A DNA stretch of 64,000 nt from Leptospira sp. 96542. GTDB taxonomy: Bacteria; Spirochaetota; Leptospiria; Leptospirales; Leptospiraceae. Made by a program: the position numbers and the translations under genes. Shown here one piece after another: positions 19,335 through 27,479 of this stretch. The number at the start of each line of letters is the position of its first letter. Position 1 is the first letter of the stretch. The notes under the pieces were generated by a model. That model had not been told where the DNA came from, made no database searches, and saw only the letters and a program-made list of their open reading frames with translations. The stretch covers positions 39,159-103,158 of the forward strand of contig JARJFC010000012.1 in the NCBI GenBank assembly GCA_029310945.1. The letters are read 5' to 3'.

Positions 19335-19496
19335 CTAGAACTTTCTCCCGATTTTTTCGTCGGAAACAGTCAATTTATGACGGCCTTTTTTTCTTCGATT
19401 GGCCAACACATTTCTCCCACCTGGGGTAGCCATTCTGGCTCGGAATCCGTGAGTTCTCACGCGTTTAATTTTACTCGGTTGGAATGTACGTTTCAT
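19335..19496 (-). CDS. rpmH: 50S ribosomal protein L34
   Basis: A 53-residue basic protein with the L34 pattern: [20 protein letters not shown], then [17 protein letters not shown]. It is a component of the large ribosomal subunit. AGGTG lies 3-7 nt upstream of the ATG. It is first in the rpmH-rnpA-yidD-yidC-jag-mnmE run; unusually, its TAG stop is followed in frame by the rnpA coding frame with no start codon between. Confidence 0.97.
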   Translation of the reverse strand: MKRTFQPSKIKRVRTHGFRARMATPGGRNVLANRRKKGRHKLTVSDEKIGRKF

Positions 19497-19661
19497 GAAA
19501 CACCTAATTAATATCTATATATGATCGCAAAATATGAGGTCTTTTAGAAAGACTTTTGGTACAGCTCCAGAAGTCAAGGTCGAAATCGGAAAAACGTATC
19601 GACATGGAAGCTAAGGGGTTTTTATGGGACATAATTCAGAATCCTTTTCCAATTATCTCTG
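19497..19661. promoter_or_regulatory. Divergent region between rpmH and mltA-like gene
   Basis: This 165-bp spacer must hold the promoter of the rpmH cluster. A small 6-bp hairpin (GTCTTT, AAAGAC) lies around 19542-19556, and the AT-rich stretch nearest rpmH contains several possible -10 boxes. I cannot pick one promoter. There are no DnaA-box clusters and dnaA is not next to rpmH, so this does not look like a replication origin. Confidence 0.3.
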
Positions 19662-20702
19662 ATGAAAGCCCATTTCTGCATCGTAATCTGTCTGCAGTTT
19701 CTCCTTGTTTTGGGGATTCTGGCGGTGGAACCAAAATCCTTACCACAGGGTTCCTTTCTATATTTGGAGGATATGATTGTGCCAGGAGGGGCTTTGGATT
19801 TGGCCATTGCCGAAAGCGAAGCCTACTTAGATCGCACTCAAAAACCATGGGAATTTCGGATCGGAAAGAAAACATACAACAAAAAGGAAATCCGGGATTC
19901 GTTCGCTCGTTTACGGTCTATTTTATCTGAGCCATATTTGGCAGAGAGAAAGTTTTTATTTGAAAAATATTTTGAACTGCACCAGATCGAAGTAAAAAAA
20001 GATATAACGAAAGTAACTGGATACTATGAAGTAGAGATCGAAGCGCGTTATTATCCCACGGGTGAGTTTCAGTATCCCATACTCGAAACTCCTAAATCAA
20101 AATGCTATCTCCAGAAAACGAGAAAAGAAATTTTAGAACTTTCAAAAGAAGGGAATAATATTAGGCCAATCGTTTATGTGAGGTTAGTCGATTTGCACCT
20201 GGCGCAATTGGAAGGTTCTGCATTTATAAAAATGCCAGATTTGTCCTCGTTTCGGATCGTATATGATTCTGATAATGGGAAACCATATTTTAGTCCTGCC
20301 AAATCTCTTCTGGGGATTTGTGCGAGTCTAAAACCGTACAATTTGTCCGATTGTGCAAAAATTCATCCCAACGAAGTGACAAACGCAATTTTCTCGAATG
20401 ATCGGTATGTTTTTTTCAAAAAAGCAAAAAATGGTAATTTGGGCAGTGGGGGGATACGTCTTGTGCCTAACCATTCTGTTGCTATGGATTCAAAATACCC
20501 ACTAGCGCTTCCTTTAATACTCAAATTTAAACCAGAACCATTGAACGGAAATTACCAATTAACATTTGTTCATGATCGTGGGTCGGAGATTGTTGGGGAA
20601 GGGAGATTGGATTATTATCTTGGTTCGGGGAAAAGAGCAGAAGAAGTTGCAAATTCTTTACAAACAGAAGGATTGATTTACATCCTTTTGCCTCGGAAGT
20701 AG
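19662..20702 (+). CDS. mltA: MltA-like lytic murein transglycosylase
   Basis: A 346-residue protein with the two MltA parts: the insert domain with VTGYYEVEIEA near residue 130, and a C-terminal 3D domain with VFFKKA, GSGGIRLVPNHSVAMD, HDRGSEIVGEGRLDYYLGSG and a final AEEVA. The Asp in HDRG matches the catalytic Asp of MltA. Such enzymes cleave glycan strands to 1,6-anhydro products in the periplasm. A signal sequence (CIVICLQFLLVLGILAVEP) without a convincing lipobox suggests a soluble periplasmic form, unlike the E. coli lipoprotein. Sequence is divergent, so activity is likely but not certain. Confidence 0.82.
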   Translation: MKAHFCIVICLQFLLVLGILAVEPKSLPQGSFLYLEDMIVPGGALDLAIAESEAYLDRTQKPWEFRIGKKTYNKKEIRDSFARLRSILSEPYLAERKFLFEKYFELHQIEVKKDITKVTGYYEVEIEARYYPTGEFQYPILETPKSKCYLQKTRKEILELSKEGNNIRPIVYVRLVDLHLAQLEGSAFIKMPDLSSFRIVYDSDNGKPYFSPAKSLLGICASLKPYNLSDCAKIHPNEVTNAIFSNDRYVFFKKAKNGNLGSGGIRLVPNHSVAMDSKYPLALPLILKFKPEPLNGNYQLTFVHDRGSEIVGEGRLDYYLGSGKRAEEVANSLQTEGLIYILLPRK

Positions 20703-20852
20703 ACCAAACTTTTAAAAATGCGAACTTTTATAAAATAAAAATTTAATATTGAAAAGGGGGTTCCTTTATTCGGTGGCTGATAAATGGAGGCATTGGGTGT
20801 GAGGGTGGATAACCCCACTTAAGGCCAGATCGGGCGGGACATTGTACGATAA
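20703..20852. other. Unexplained GC-richer intergenic block
   Basis: Between two convergent genes, 20750-20850 is clearly richer in G and C than other spacers here, with runs such as GGGGG, GGGTGTGAGGGTGG, AACCCC and GGGCGGG. Short complementary segments (GTGG/CCAC, GGAC/GTCC) allow some pairing, but no terminator with U-tract is evident. It could be an RNA, a dispersed repeat copy or a decayed element. Confidence 0.3.
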
Positions 20853-21737
20853 TTACGTCCTGACCAACCCACAACTCTCTCCCAGTTGTTCCATTTCGAT
20901 CGTCAAATGTTCCACGCCAAAATTATGAGCCAGAGTTTTTATTTCATCTCGTACTTTTTTATGGTCTTGTAATTTAGCGTCTGTTACAATGTGCATAGTC
21001 ATTACATGTTGTGTTCCATCCAAACTCCAAACGCGAATTTCATGTACATCCAAAACAAAGGGAATGGATTTAAGATCTGAAATAAAATGATCCAATTCAA
21101 AATCGTTTGGAACCGCTTGCATTAAGATCCTTATCACTTGTTTTAAATTTTTATACACATTCCATAGTATCCAAAAAGCAATACCGATGGAAATCATCGG
21201 ATCAATCCAACTAATATTGAATGAGATCATCAGAATACTACCGATGAGAACTGCAACCCAACCGAGAGCGTCTTCTAAAAAATGAAGATACACTGCTTTG
21301 TCTGTAAATGACTTGCCATGTTTTAAACGAAACAAAGCAAACAAATTGATGATCACCCCCACAATGGCAAGGTAGAACATAATAATTGAATTTGTTTCTT
21401 CTGGCGATATTATCCTTTTTATGGATTCCATGATCATAAAAAAGCTTCCAATTAATAGAATGCCAGATATGATGATAGCACCTAATAGAGAAAAACGTTT
21501 GTAACCAAAGGAAAATTTTACATCACTAGGGCGATCGGAATATTTTTGTAAGTACCAAACAAGTGCTAAAGAAAGTGAGTCACCAAAATCATGTATTGCG
21601 TCCGAAACGATGGCTACGCTGTTGGAATATAATCCACCAATTAGTTCAAAAACCGCAAAACCAAAGTTTAAAAAAAAAGCCAAAACTAAGTTTTTAGTTT
21701 CGTGGCCAGAATGAGAATGGTCATGGTTGTGCCCCAT
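20853..21737 (-). CDS. Cation diffusion facilitator metal exporter
   Basis: A 294-residue CDF (CzcD/ZitB-like) transporter that exports zinc or related divalent cations in exchange for protons. The N-terminus is His-rich (GHNHDHSHSGH). Six membrane helices are visible, with SDAIHDFGDSLSLA in TM2 and HFLEDALGW in TM5 supplying the transport-site His and Asp residues. The C-terminal domain includes HEIRVWSLDGTQHVMTMH, the usual cytoplasmic ferredoxin-like fold. It is a single gene, divergent from the thioesterase. Confidence 0.93.
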   Translation of the reverse strand: MGHNHDHSHSGHETKNLVLAFFLNFGFAVFELIGGLYSNSVAIVSDAIHDFGDSLSLALVWYLQKYSDRPSDVKFSFGYKRFSLLGAIIISGILLIGSFFMIMESIKRIISPEETNSIIMFYLAIVGVIINLFALFRLKHGKSFTDKAVYLHFLEDALGWVAVLIGSILMISFNISWIDPMISIGIAFWILWNVYKNLKQVIRILMQAVPNDFELDHFISDLKSIPFVLDVHEIRVWSLDGTQHVMTMHIVTDAKLQDHKKVRDEIKTLAHNFGVEHLTIEMEQLGESCGLVRT

Positions 21738-21903
21738 AAACTAAATCCTCTTTGGCCATCAATTCTTTTCAATCATAATTAAAGAACAAAATTCAATCTA
21801 AAAATTGTCGCTGAAAATTGGGTTAGGATTGACTGGAAGTGGTTAGAACTTTTCCATTTAATTAAAATTTATAAATCTAAGAATGTCAAAATCAGGATCA
21901 AAT

Positions 21904-22389
21904 ATGGAATCGAAATCGCCGCAAAACTCCGCTGTTGAAACAAGGCATATTGTTATGCCCAACGATGCCAATCATTATGGTACGGCATTTGGTGGAGCAA
22001 TTATGAGTTGGATCGATTTGATCGCTGTTATGGCAGCACAAAGGCATTCTGGCTGTGAAGCAGTTACCGCGAGTATTGACCGAATTAATTTTATATCAGC
22101 GATACAAATTGGGGATCATGTAAATTTAAAAGCAATGGTAAATTATGTAGGCAAAACTTCGATGGAAGTTGGTGTTCAGGTGAATAAAGAAAACCCTTAT
22201 ACGGGAGAAATGACTCGAGCAACTACCGCCTATCTTACATTTGTTGCCTTGGATGAAAATAAAAAACCGAAATTTGTTCCGCCTTTGGTTTTATCTACAG
22301 ACTTGGAAAAACGTCGATTTTCTGAAGGTAAAATGCGAACAGAAATGGCAAAAGAATTTGCTTCAAAAATCCGCGAAGGTAGAAGATAA
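21904..22389 (+). CDS. Acyl-CoA thioesterase (hotdog fold, YciA/BFIT type)
   Basis: A 161-residue single hotdog-domain thioesterase that hydrolyses acyl-CoA. Conserved parts are MPNDANHYGTAFGGAIMSWID (the Asn and the helix with Gly-Gly and Asp) and VTASIDRINFISAIQIGDHV. I prefer ATG at 21904, preceded by AGGATCAAAT; a start at 21883 would add seven residues of low complexity. It is a single gene followed by a bidirectional terminator. Chain-length preference cannot be read from the sequence. Confidence 0.88.
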   Translation: MESKSPQNSAVETRHIVMPNDANHYGTAFGGAIMSWIDLIAVMAAQRHSGCEAVTASIDRINFISAIQIGDHVNLKAMVNYVGKTSMEVGVQVNKENPYTGEMTRATTAYLTFVALDENKKPKFVPPLVLSTDLEKRRFSEGKMRTEMAKEFASKIREGRR

Positions 22390-22394
22390 ATTAC

Positions 22395-22443
22395 ACCAAA
22401 CATTGGTTAACTAATTCAATGTTTGGTAATAATCTTTTTTATT
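22395..22443. terminator. Bidirectional terminator between convergent genes
   Basis: Perfect 11-bp arms ACCAAACATTG (22395-22405) and CAATGTTTGGT (22417-22427) around an 11-nt loop, followed on the plus strand by a T-rich run at 22434-22443. It lies between the thioesterase and the hexapeptide-repeat protein, whose stop codon is at 22443. Confidence 0.75.
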
Positions 22444-23015
22444 TAAATTCCTAATTTGAGAATGATTTCTTTTGCCTGCGAAACAAAGTGATTTTCTTCT
22501 TCTTGTGTAAAAGGAACAAAAATATTTTTTAAAAATCTTTCTGATAAATGAGCATATTCAATACAACCTGCAACAGTAAGTTCAGGTTTTGCTTTTCCAG
22601 GAAAAATTTTTATATCAGAGCCGTTTGGAACCACGAGTGATCTAGGTGGGATTTTTTTTCCGCCTCGTATCATACAACCCGCGGCAATCTGCGAACCATC
22701 CCCAATTTCTGCATTGTCTAAAACTACGGAGCCAATGCCAACAAGGACGGCCCTTCCGATTTTACAACCGTGGATCATCACGTTATGACCAACTAGAGTC
22801 CAGTCGCCAATTTGAATTGGACTTTTAGAATCGGTGTGTAAGGTTGAGTTGTCTTGGATGTTTACAAAGTCACCTAACTTTATTTTGTTCATATCCGCTC
22901 TAATTACAGCACCTGGCCAAATCGAAACACTTTCGCCAAATTCTGTCATGCCAAAACAAGTAGCATTTGGATGGATAAAAGGTGATTTAAAATTCGGGAG
23001 ATTTTGATAATTCAT
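22443..23015 (-). CDS. Gamma-carbonic-anhydrase-like hexapeptide protein
   Basis: A 190-residue left-handed beta-helix protein of the YrdA/PaaY/CaiE group. The repeats run from about residue 18 to 125, with WPGAVIRADMNKIKLGDFVNIQDNSTLHTD, GHNVMIHGCKIG and a GIGSVVLDNAEIG block. Three His equivalent to the metal ligands are visible (LHTD, GHNV, MIHG). The C-terminus is helical. Carbonic anhydrase activity has been shown only for some members, so the enzymatic role is open. It is 10 bp after the phosphatase gene and probably in the same transcript. Confidence 0.88.
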   Translation of the reverse strand: MNYQNLPNFKSPFIHPNATCFGMTEFGESVSIWPGAVIRADMNKIKLGDFVNIQDNSTLHTDSKSPIQIGDWTLVGHNVMIHGCKIGRAVLVGIGSVVLDNAEIGDGSQIAAGCMIRGGKKIPPRSLVVPNGSDIKIFPGKAKPELTVAGCIEYAHLSERFLKNIFVPFTQEEENHFVSQAKEIILKLGI

Positions 23016-23025
23016 TATAAACTAC

Positions 23026-24990
23026 TTAAGTCAAACTTTGAATTTCGCAACCGATAAATGTTATATCGTCTTGTTTTGAATTACCATCAGTGAACAATGA
23101 CAACTCCGCGAGTACTTTTGAAATGGAGGATTCGAGAGGTATTTTTCCATTTTCTTTTAATAATTCGTATAATCTTTCTTCGCCAAAAAGTATTTTGTTG
23201 TCGTTGAACTGTTCAAAAATTCCATCCGTAAACAGGTAAATTCTATCACCTTCTTCAATGAAATGTTCTACACACCGGTAAGGAGTGTGATCCATGAGCC
23301 CAATGATTTTTCCAGTTCGCGGCAGTGTTTTGATTTCATCAATTCGCAAATGGACTTGGTCTGGGTGGCCTGCGGATGCAAAGGTTAATTTTTTTAGTTT
23401 GAGATCAATATCACAGACTGCACATGTAAAGATTGTTTGGACATTACTGTATTTATTGATAAAAATTTGATTTAGGTGGAAAACCAAATCATCAGGATGA
23501 TCGTAAATTACTTTTAATGATTCATATTCAGCTTTGATTGCCATTGTAATGAGAGCAGCCTGAATTCCGTGACCTGTTGCATCAGCCACAAAAATACGAT
23601 AATAATCAGGTTTTACTTTGGTAAGATCATAAAAGTCTCCGCCGACTTCCGACATAGATTGGTTAAACGAATGAAAACTAATTCTATGATCATTTGTTTT
23701 GATTTCAGAAAATAATGTTTTTTGAATTTTTTTTGCAACGTTCAAATCTTTTTTTATTAACGTAAGTGATTCATCGAGTATTCTCGTTCTTTCTCTTACT
23801 TTTTCTTCTAAAGTTTGGAGTGCTTCGGATTGGGTTTTTGTTTTTTCTTCTTTGAGTATATTGATTTTATTTGCAAGTGCTAAAGATAAAATGGCAGCTT
23901 CCAATGTGGAACCGATTTGGTTCGAATAGAGAGTCACTAAGTTTGCTGGTAAAATACCATTTTGCATCATTGTATACAATAGAATTCCCGAAAGTAAGGT
24001 AGACCAACCAAACAAAAACATTCGTGCTTGTTTATTTCCTGAACTATAATTGAGTAAGGCAATGATAAACACCGACACAACAAAAATTTGTGCGATCAAA
24101 TTGCCGATTCGAACAGCAACTGAAATGGGAATATGTAAATAGGGAACTAAAATATAAAACAAAGTTCCGAATTTTAGAACCTGAATGATTCGATTTGCAA
24201 AAGGATTATAATCTCTTAAATTTAAAGTCTGTTGTGCAAATGTCCAGCCTGAAATGGCGGAACAACTAACAATGATACTGCCAATCCGATTATGAATTTC
24301 TGGATGATCAAGTGTGATGATCTGATTGAGTATTCCATTTAGATATACCTGCAAAGCAAGATTACAGAAGATTGAAATAGAATAAGTAATGTAAGCTGAT
24401 TCTTTTAATATAAAATAAATGAATAAATTATAAAAAACCATTATAAAAATAGTTCCGTAAAAAAAACCAAGTATGGTGTTTTCTAAGTTTTCCTTTAAAT
24501 AAAAAGTATCCTTAGGATAAAATTGTATCAGATAACTCATGTTTGATGATGATTTTGTTTCTAAAATAAATGTTTTTGTTTGTCCGACCTCCCAATCTAA
24601 TTCAAAAGCTATAGATTTAGAAAATACATCCCACTGTGAGTGAGCAATAAAATCTCCGCCTTCTTTGATTGGTTCTTCGACTCCCTCTTCAAATAATCTA
24701 ACTTTGTCTAGATGTGGATTTCCGAGGTCCATTATGACTTTGGGAGAATTTGTATCGTTTGTGGCTCTAATTTTTAAAAAAACATGATCTGAAATAAAGC
24801 CCAAACTCAGATTGTTTTTAAAAAGAGGATTCCATTGTATATTGGTTTGTTCTAGTGCGTTCGGAGAACCGATGAGAAAATCAATTTTTTGCGGAATGAA
24901 ACTCTCGTCACTCATGTATCTGTGGATTTCAAACCGAGAACAGGATCCTAGAATCAGACCCAAACAAACAATTGTGATCCTAAATTTCAT
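23026..24990 (-). CDS. 7TMR-DISM sensor with SpoIIE phosphatase output
   Basis: A 654-residue sensor. The signal peptide has a lipobox-like ILGSC (Cys17); residues about 35-165 form a periplasmic 7TMR-DISMED2-like beta domain; seven membrane helices span about 170-385; a coiled coil follows (EEKTKTQSEALQTLEEKVRERTRI); and a PP2C/SpoIIE domain ends the protein with VGGDFYDL, VADATGHGIQAALITM, LFTDGIFEQF and DDITFIG. The metal-binding Asp residues are present. It should sense an extracellular ligand and dephosphorylate a Ser/Thr target, probably an anti-sigma-factor antagonist; none is encoded nearby. It may be co-transcribed with pheT and the hexapeptide protein. Confidence 0.92.
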   Translation of the reverse strand: MKFRITIVCLGLILGSCSRFEIHRYMSDESFIPQKIDFLIGSPNALEQTNIQWNPLFKNNLSLGFISDHVFLKIRATNDTNSPKVIMDLGNPHLDKVRLFEEGVEEPIKEGGDFIAHSQWDVFSKSIAFELDWEVGQTKTFILETKSSSNMSYLIQFYPKDTFYLKENLENTILGFFYGTIFIMVFYNLFIYFILKESAYITYSISIFCNLALQVYLNGILNQIITLDHPEIHNRIGSIIVSCSAISGWTFAQQTLNLRDYNPFANRIIQVLKFGTLFYILVPYLHIPISVAVRIGNLIAQIFVVSVFIIALLNYSSGNKQARMFLFGWSTLLSGILLYTMMQNGILPANLVTLYSNQIGSTLEAAILSLALANKINILKEEKTKTQSEALQTLEEKVRERTRILDESLTLIKKDLNVAKKIQKTLFSEIKTNDHRISFHSFNQSMSEVGGDFYDLTKVKPDYYRIFVADATGHGIQAALITMAIKAEYESLKVIYDHPDDLVFHLNQIFINKYSNVQTIFTCAVCDIDLKLKKLTFASAGHPDQVHLRIDEIKTLPRTGKIIGLMDHTPYRCVEHFIEEGDRIYLFTDGIFEQFNDNKILFGEERLYELLKENGKIPLESSISKVLAELSLFTDGNSKQDDITFIGCEIQSLT

Positions 24991-25037
24991 AAGTTCGAAT
25001 GATTGAGACTCATGAAATTTGGTTTGTCAAAACAAAA

Positions 25038-27437
25038 TTACCGGAGTTGAAAGCCGCCTGCTTCTGCTTGTTTGACTAGCGAGTCAGACAGTTCTTTGAA
25101 TCGTTCTTGTGTGAATGTTTTGTCATATGACATAAGGCGGAAACGATAAGTGACAGATTTTTTCCCTTCTCCAACCGATTCCCCTTTAAAGATAGTCTGC
25201 ACCCACATTGACTCTAATTCTGGGATGTTCATTGATTTTACAAGTCCTATAAATTTGTCTGTAGGTTCACCATCTAACATAAGCAAGGAGATGTCAAGTT
25301 GCCCTTCTGGAAAATTGGATGGAGGAATAAAATGGGATTTCCTTCCAAAATTTTCCCAAAGATTTACAATGTTTTCCATATGAAGTTTTCCCATTAAAGC
25401 TCTACGTTTTAAACCATACGAGTCCGCATAACGACTGTGTAGGATCCCAAGCTCAGCGATTTTCTTATCTTCGAAGGACAATTCCAAACTTGCATTAGGA
25501 TGAAAGTGCGATTTTGGAGTGGTTTGCCAAATGGCATTCTTTAAATTCAAAAACTCCATCAAATTGGAAATTGAGTCTCGTAATTTTAAAAAATCATTTT
25601 CTATGGGTGAAATTTCATTCGTTTTGTGAGGGCAGAGTTCAAAAAAACCAAACCATCGTTCCTCGTTCGCAAGCGATTTGTCAGCATTTAATTTATGATA
25701 GGTTCTTCCTAATTCAAAAATGGAAACTCTATCAAAACGATCTTGGTTGACCGTGCCTTGTTTGATGAGCCCAGGATACAAACTAGTTCGTAAAAAACTA
25801 TGTTCATCTGGCATTTCGTTTGCAATTTTTAAAATTGTTTTTTGGTATTCTTTTTCTAAATCAGAATCTGATTTAGAAAAAAAAGAGTAGTTATAAACTT
25901 CGTGAAAGCCAAGTTCTAAGCTAAAATATGTTTTTATTTTTTTCTCAAGTTCACGGAGTGGGTTACGTATTGGTGTTTCTACTGCGAGTGAAACTGGTGT
26001 AGTTTGGATGGATGCGTATCCTATGGTTCTGCCTATTTCTTCCACTAAATCTTCTGGAATGGTCACATCATAATTTTGTCTAAACTTTGGAACTATGACT
26101 GAAATATCATTTCCATTGGTGGAAACTTGGAAACCCAAACGTTCTAAAATTTCAGATACTTCGATTAGGGTAATATTTTTACCAAGTTTGTTCTGTAAAA
26201 AATTAAGATTTGTAGTGATCTTAACTTCTTTGTTTTCTGTATGATTGAAACCTTGGGGTAAACTAACTTGAATTTGTGGGTTTCCGTTCTCTTTGAGTAG
26301 CTGGATTGCACGTTTCATCACAGGTACACATGTAAAACTATCCAATCCCTTTTCGTATCGGACTGCCGATTCAGTTCGGATATTGGTTTTGCGAATAGTA
26401 GACCTTACATCTTCTCTTTTGAAAATGGCAGATTCCATTATTATGTTTTTTGTATTTTCAAAAACTGCTGATTCTTTTCCACCCATCACACCAGCCAAGG
26501 CAACAGGAGTTTCTCCATTGCGAATGAGTAAAATTCCTTCAGGCAATTTTGGAGTTGTGTCATCTAACAAGAGTAGGTTTTCATTTGGTTTAGATAATGA
26601 AACACTGAATTGATTTGAGCCCAAAACGTCTTTATCAAAAAAATGTGTAGGTTGGCCAAGTTCGAGTAAGATATAATTTGAAACGTCCACAACATTATTA
26701 ATGGATTTTATCCCACATTTTTCCAGACGAGATTTTATTTTTGCAGTGGATGGTTGAATTTGTACATTTTGAATCGCCAGAGTATAATAGGCATGAGCCA
26801 AATCATTTTTGATCACCGACAATCCACCGTTATCTGAACCAAATTCTTCTTTTGATTCTAAGGGAAAAGAGGAAAGAGGAAGTTTTAACTGAGATGCCAG
26901 TTCGCGCGCAAATCCAAAATGGCTCCAAAGATCAGGTCTATGTGTGATGGATTTATTATCGATAACGAGGATTGTGTCTTCCCATAAAAAAAGTTTTCGT
27001 ACAGAAACACCGAGTTCCGTACCTTCAGGAAAAATAAGAACACCAGACGATTCTAAGGTTAGCCCTAATTCTTTTTCTGAACAATACATGCCCTGGGATG
27101 GAACTCCACGAAGTTCAGAATCCAAAATTTCTTTCCCATCCAATTGGGTTCCAGGCAACGCCAATGGAACAATGTCACCTTTTTTCACGTTTGTGGCAGC
27201 GGTGACAATTTGGTATTCTTTGTCTTTCGATTTGGCTTTGGTAATTTGTAGTTTTTCGGCGTTCGGGTGTTTTTCCAAACTCTGGATTTCCACCGTAATG
27301 ACAGACGTGAGGTGGGACTTAAATTCTTCCACGTCGTCTATTTCACAAATAGAAGTGTTAATTTTTTCGAGTACCGATTCAAAAGTTAGTTTTGAAATGG
27401 GAACAAATTCATTGAGCCAATTTACTGAAAGTTTCAA
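25038..27437 (-). CDS. pheT: Phenylalanyl-tRNA synthetase beta subunit
   Basis: A 799-residue PheRS beta chain of usual length. It has an N-terminal SNWLNEFVP-type start (LSVNWLNEFVPI), an EMAP/tRNA-binding domain (residues about 40-150 with LEKHPNAEKLQI), B3/B4 editing region with NNVVDVSNYILLELGQPTHFFD, B5 domain, catalytic-like core with EEIGRTIGY, and a C-terminal ferredoxin-fold anticodon-binding domain. It pairs with PheS to charge tRNA-Phe. No pheS lies next to it: upstream is a PAS-GGDEF-EAL gene and downstream the 7TMR phosphatase. Confidence 0.97.
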   Translation of the reverse strand: MKLSVNWLNEFVPISKLTFESVLEKINTSICEIDDVEEFKSHLTSVITVEIQSLEKHPNAEKLQITKAKSKDKEYQIVTAATNVKKGDIVPLALPGTQLDGKEILDSELRGVPSQGMYCSEKELGLTLESSGVLIFPEGTELGVSVRKLFLWEDTILVIDNKSITHRPDLWSHFGFARELASQLKLPLSSFPLESKEEFGSDNGGLSVIKNDLAHAYYTLAIQNVQIQPSTAKIKSRLEKCGIKSINNVVDVSNYILLELGQPTHFFDKDVLGSNQFSVSLSKPNENLLLLDDTTPKLPEGILLIRNGETPVALAGVMGGKESAVFENTKNIIMESAIFKREDVRSTIRKTNIRTESAVRYEKGLDSFTCVPVMKRAIQLLKENGNPQIQVSLPQGFNHTENKEVKITTNLNFLQNKLGKNITLIEVSEILERLGFQVSTNGNDISVIVPKFRQNYDVTIPEDLVEEIGRTIGYASIQTTPVSLAVETPIRNPLRELEKKIKTYFSLELGFHEVYNYSFFSKSDSDLEKEYQKTILKIANEMPDEHSFLRTSLYPGLIKQGTVNQDRFDRVSIFELGRTYHKLNADKSLANEERWFGFFELCPHKTNEISPIENDFLKLRDSISNLMEFLNLKNAIWQTTPKSHFHPNASLELSFEDKKIAELGILHSRYADSYGLKRRALMGKLHMENIVNLWENFGRKSHFIPPSNFPEGQLDISLLMLDGEPTDKFIGLVKSMNIPELESMWVQTIFKGESVGEGKKSVTYRFRLMSYDKTFTQERFKELSDSLVKQAEAGGFQLR

Positions 27438-27479
27438 ACAAAATCCTTAATTGTAAAAAACGTAAAATCCTTGATAGGG

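Noticed and set aside
19497..19661. Replication origin beside rpmH
   Set aside because: No dnaA gene, no DnaA-box cluster and only 165 bp of spacer.
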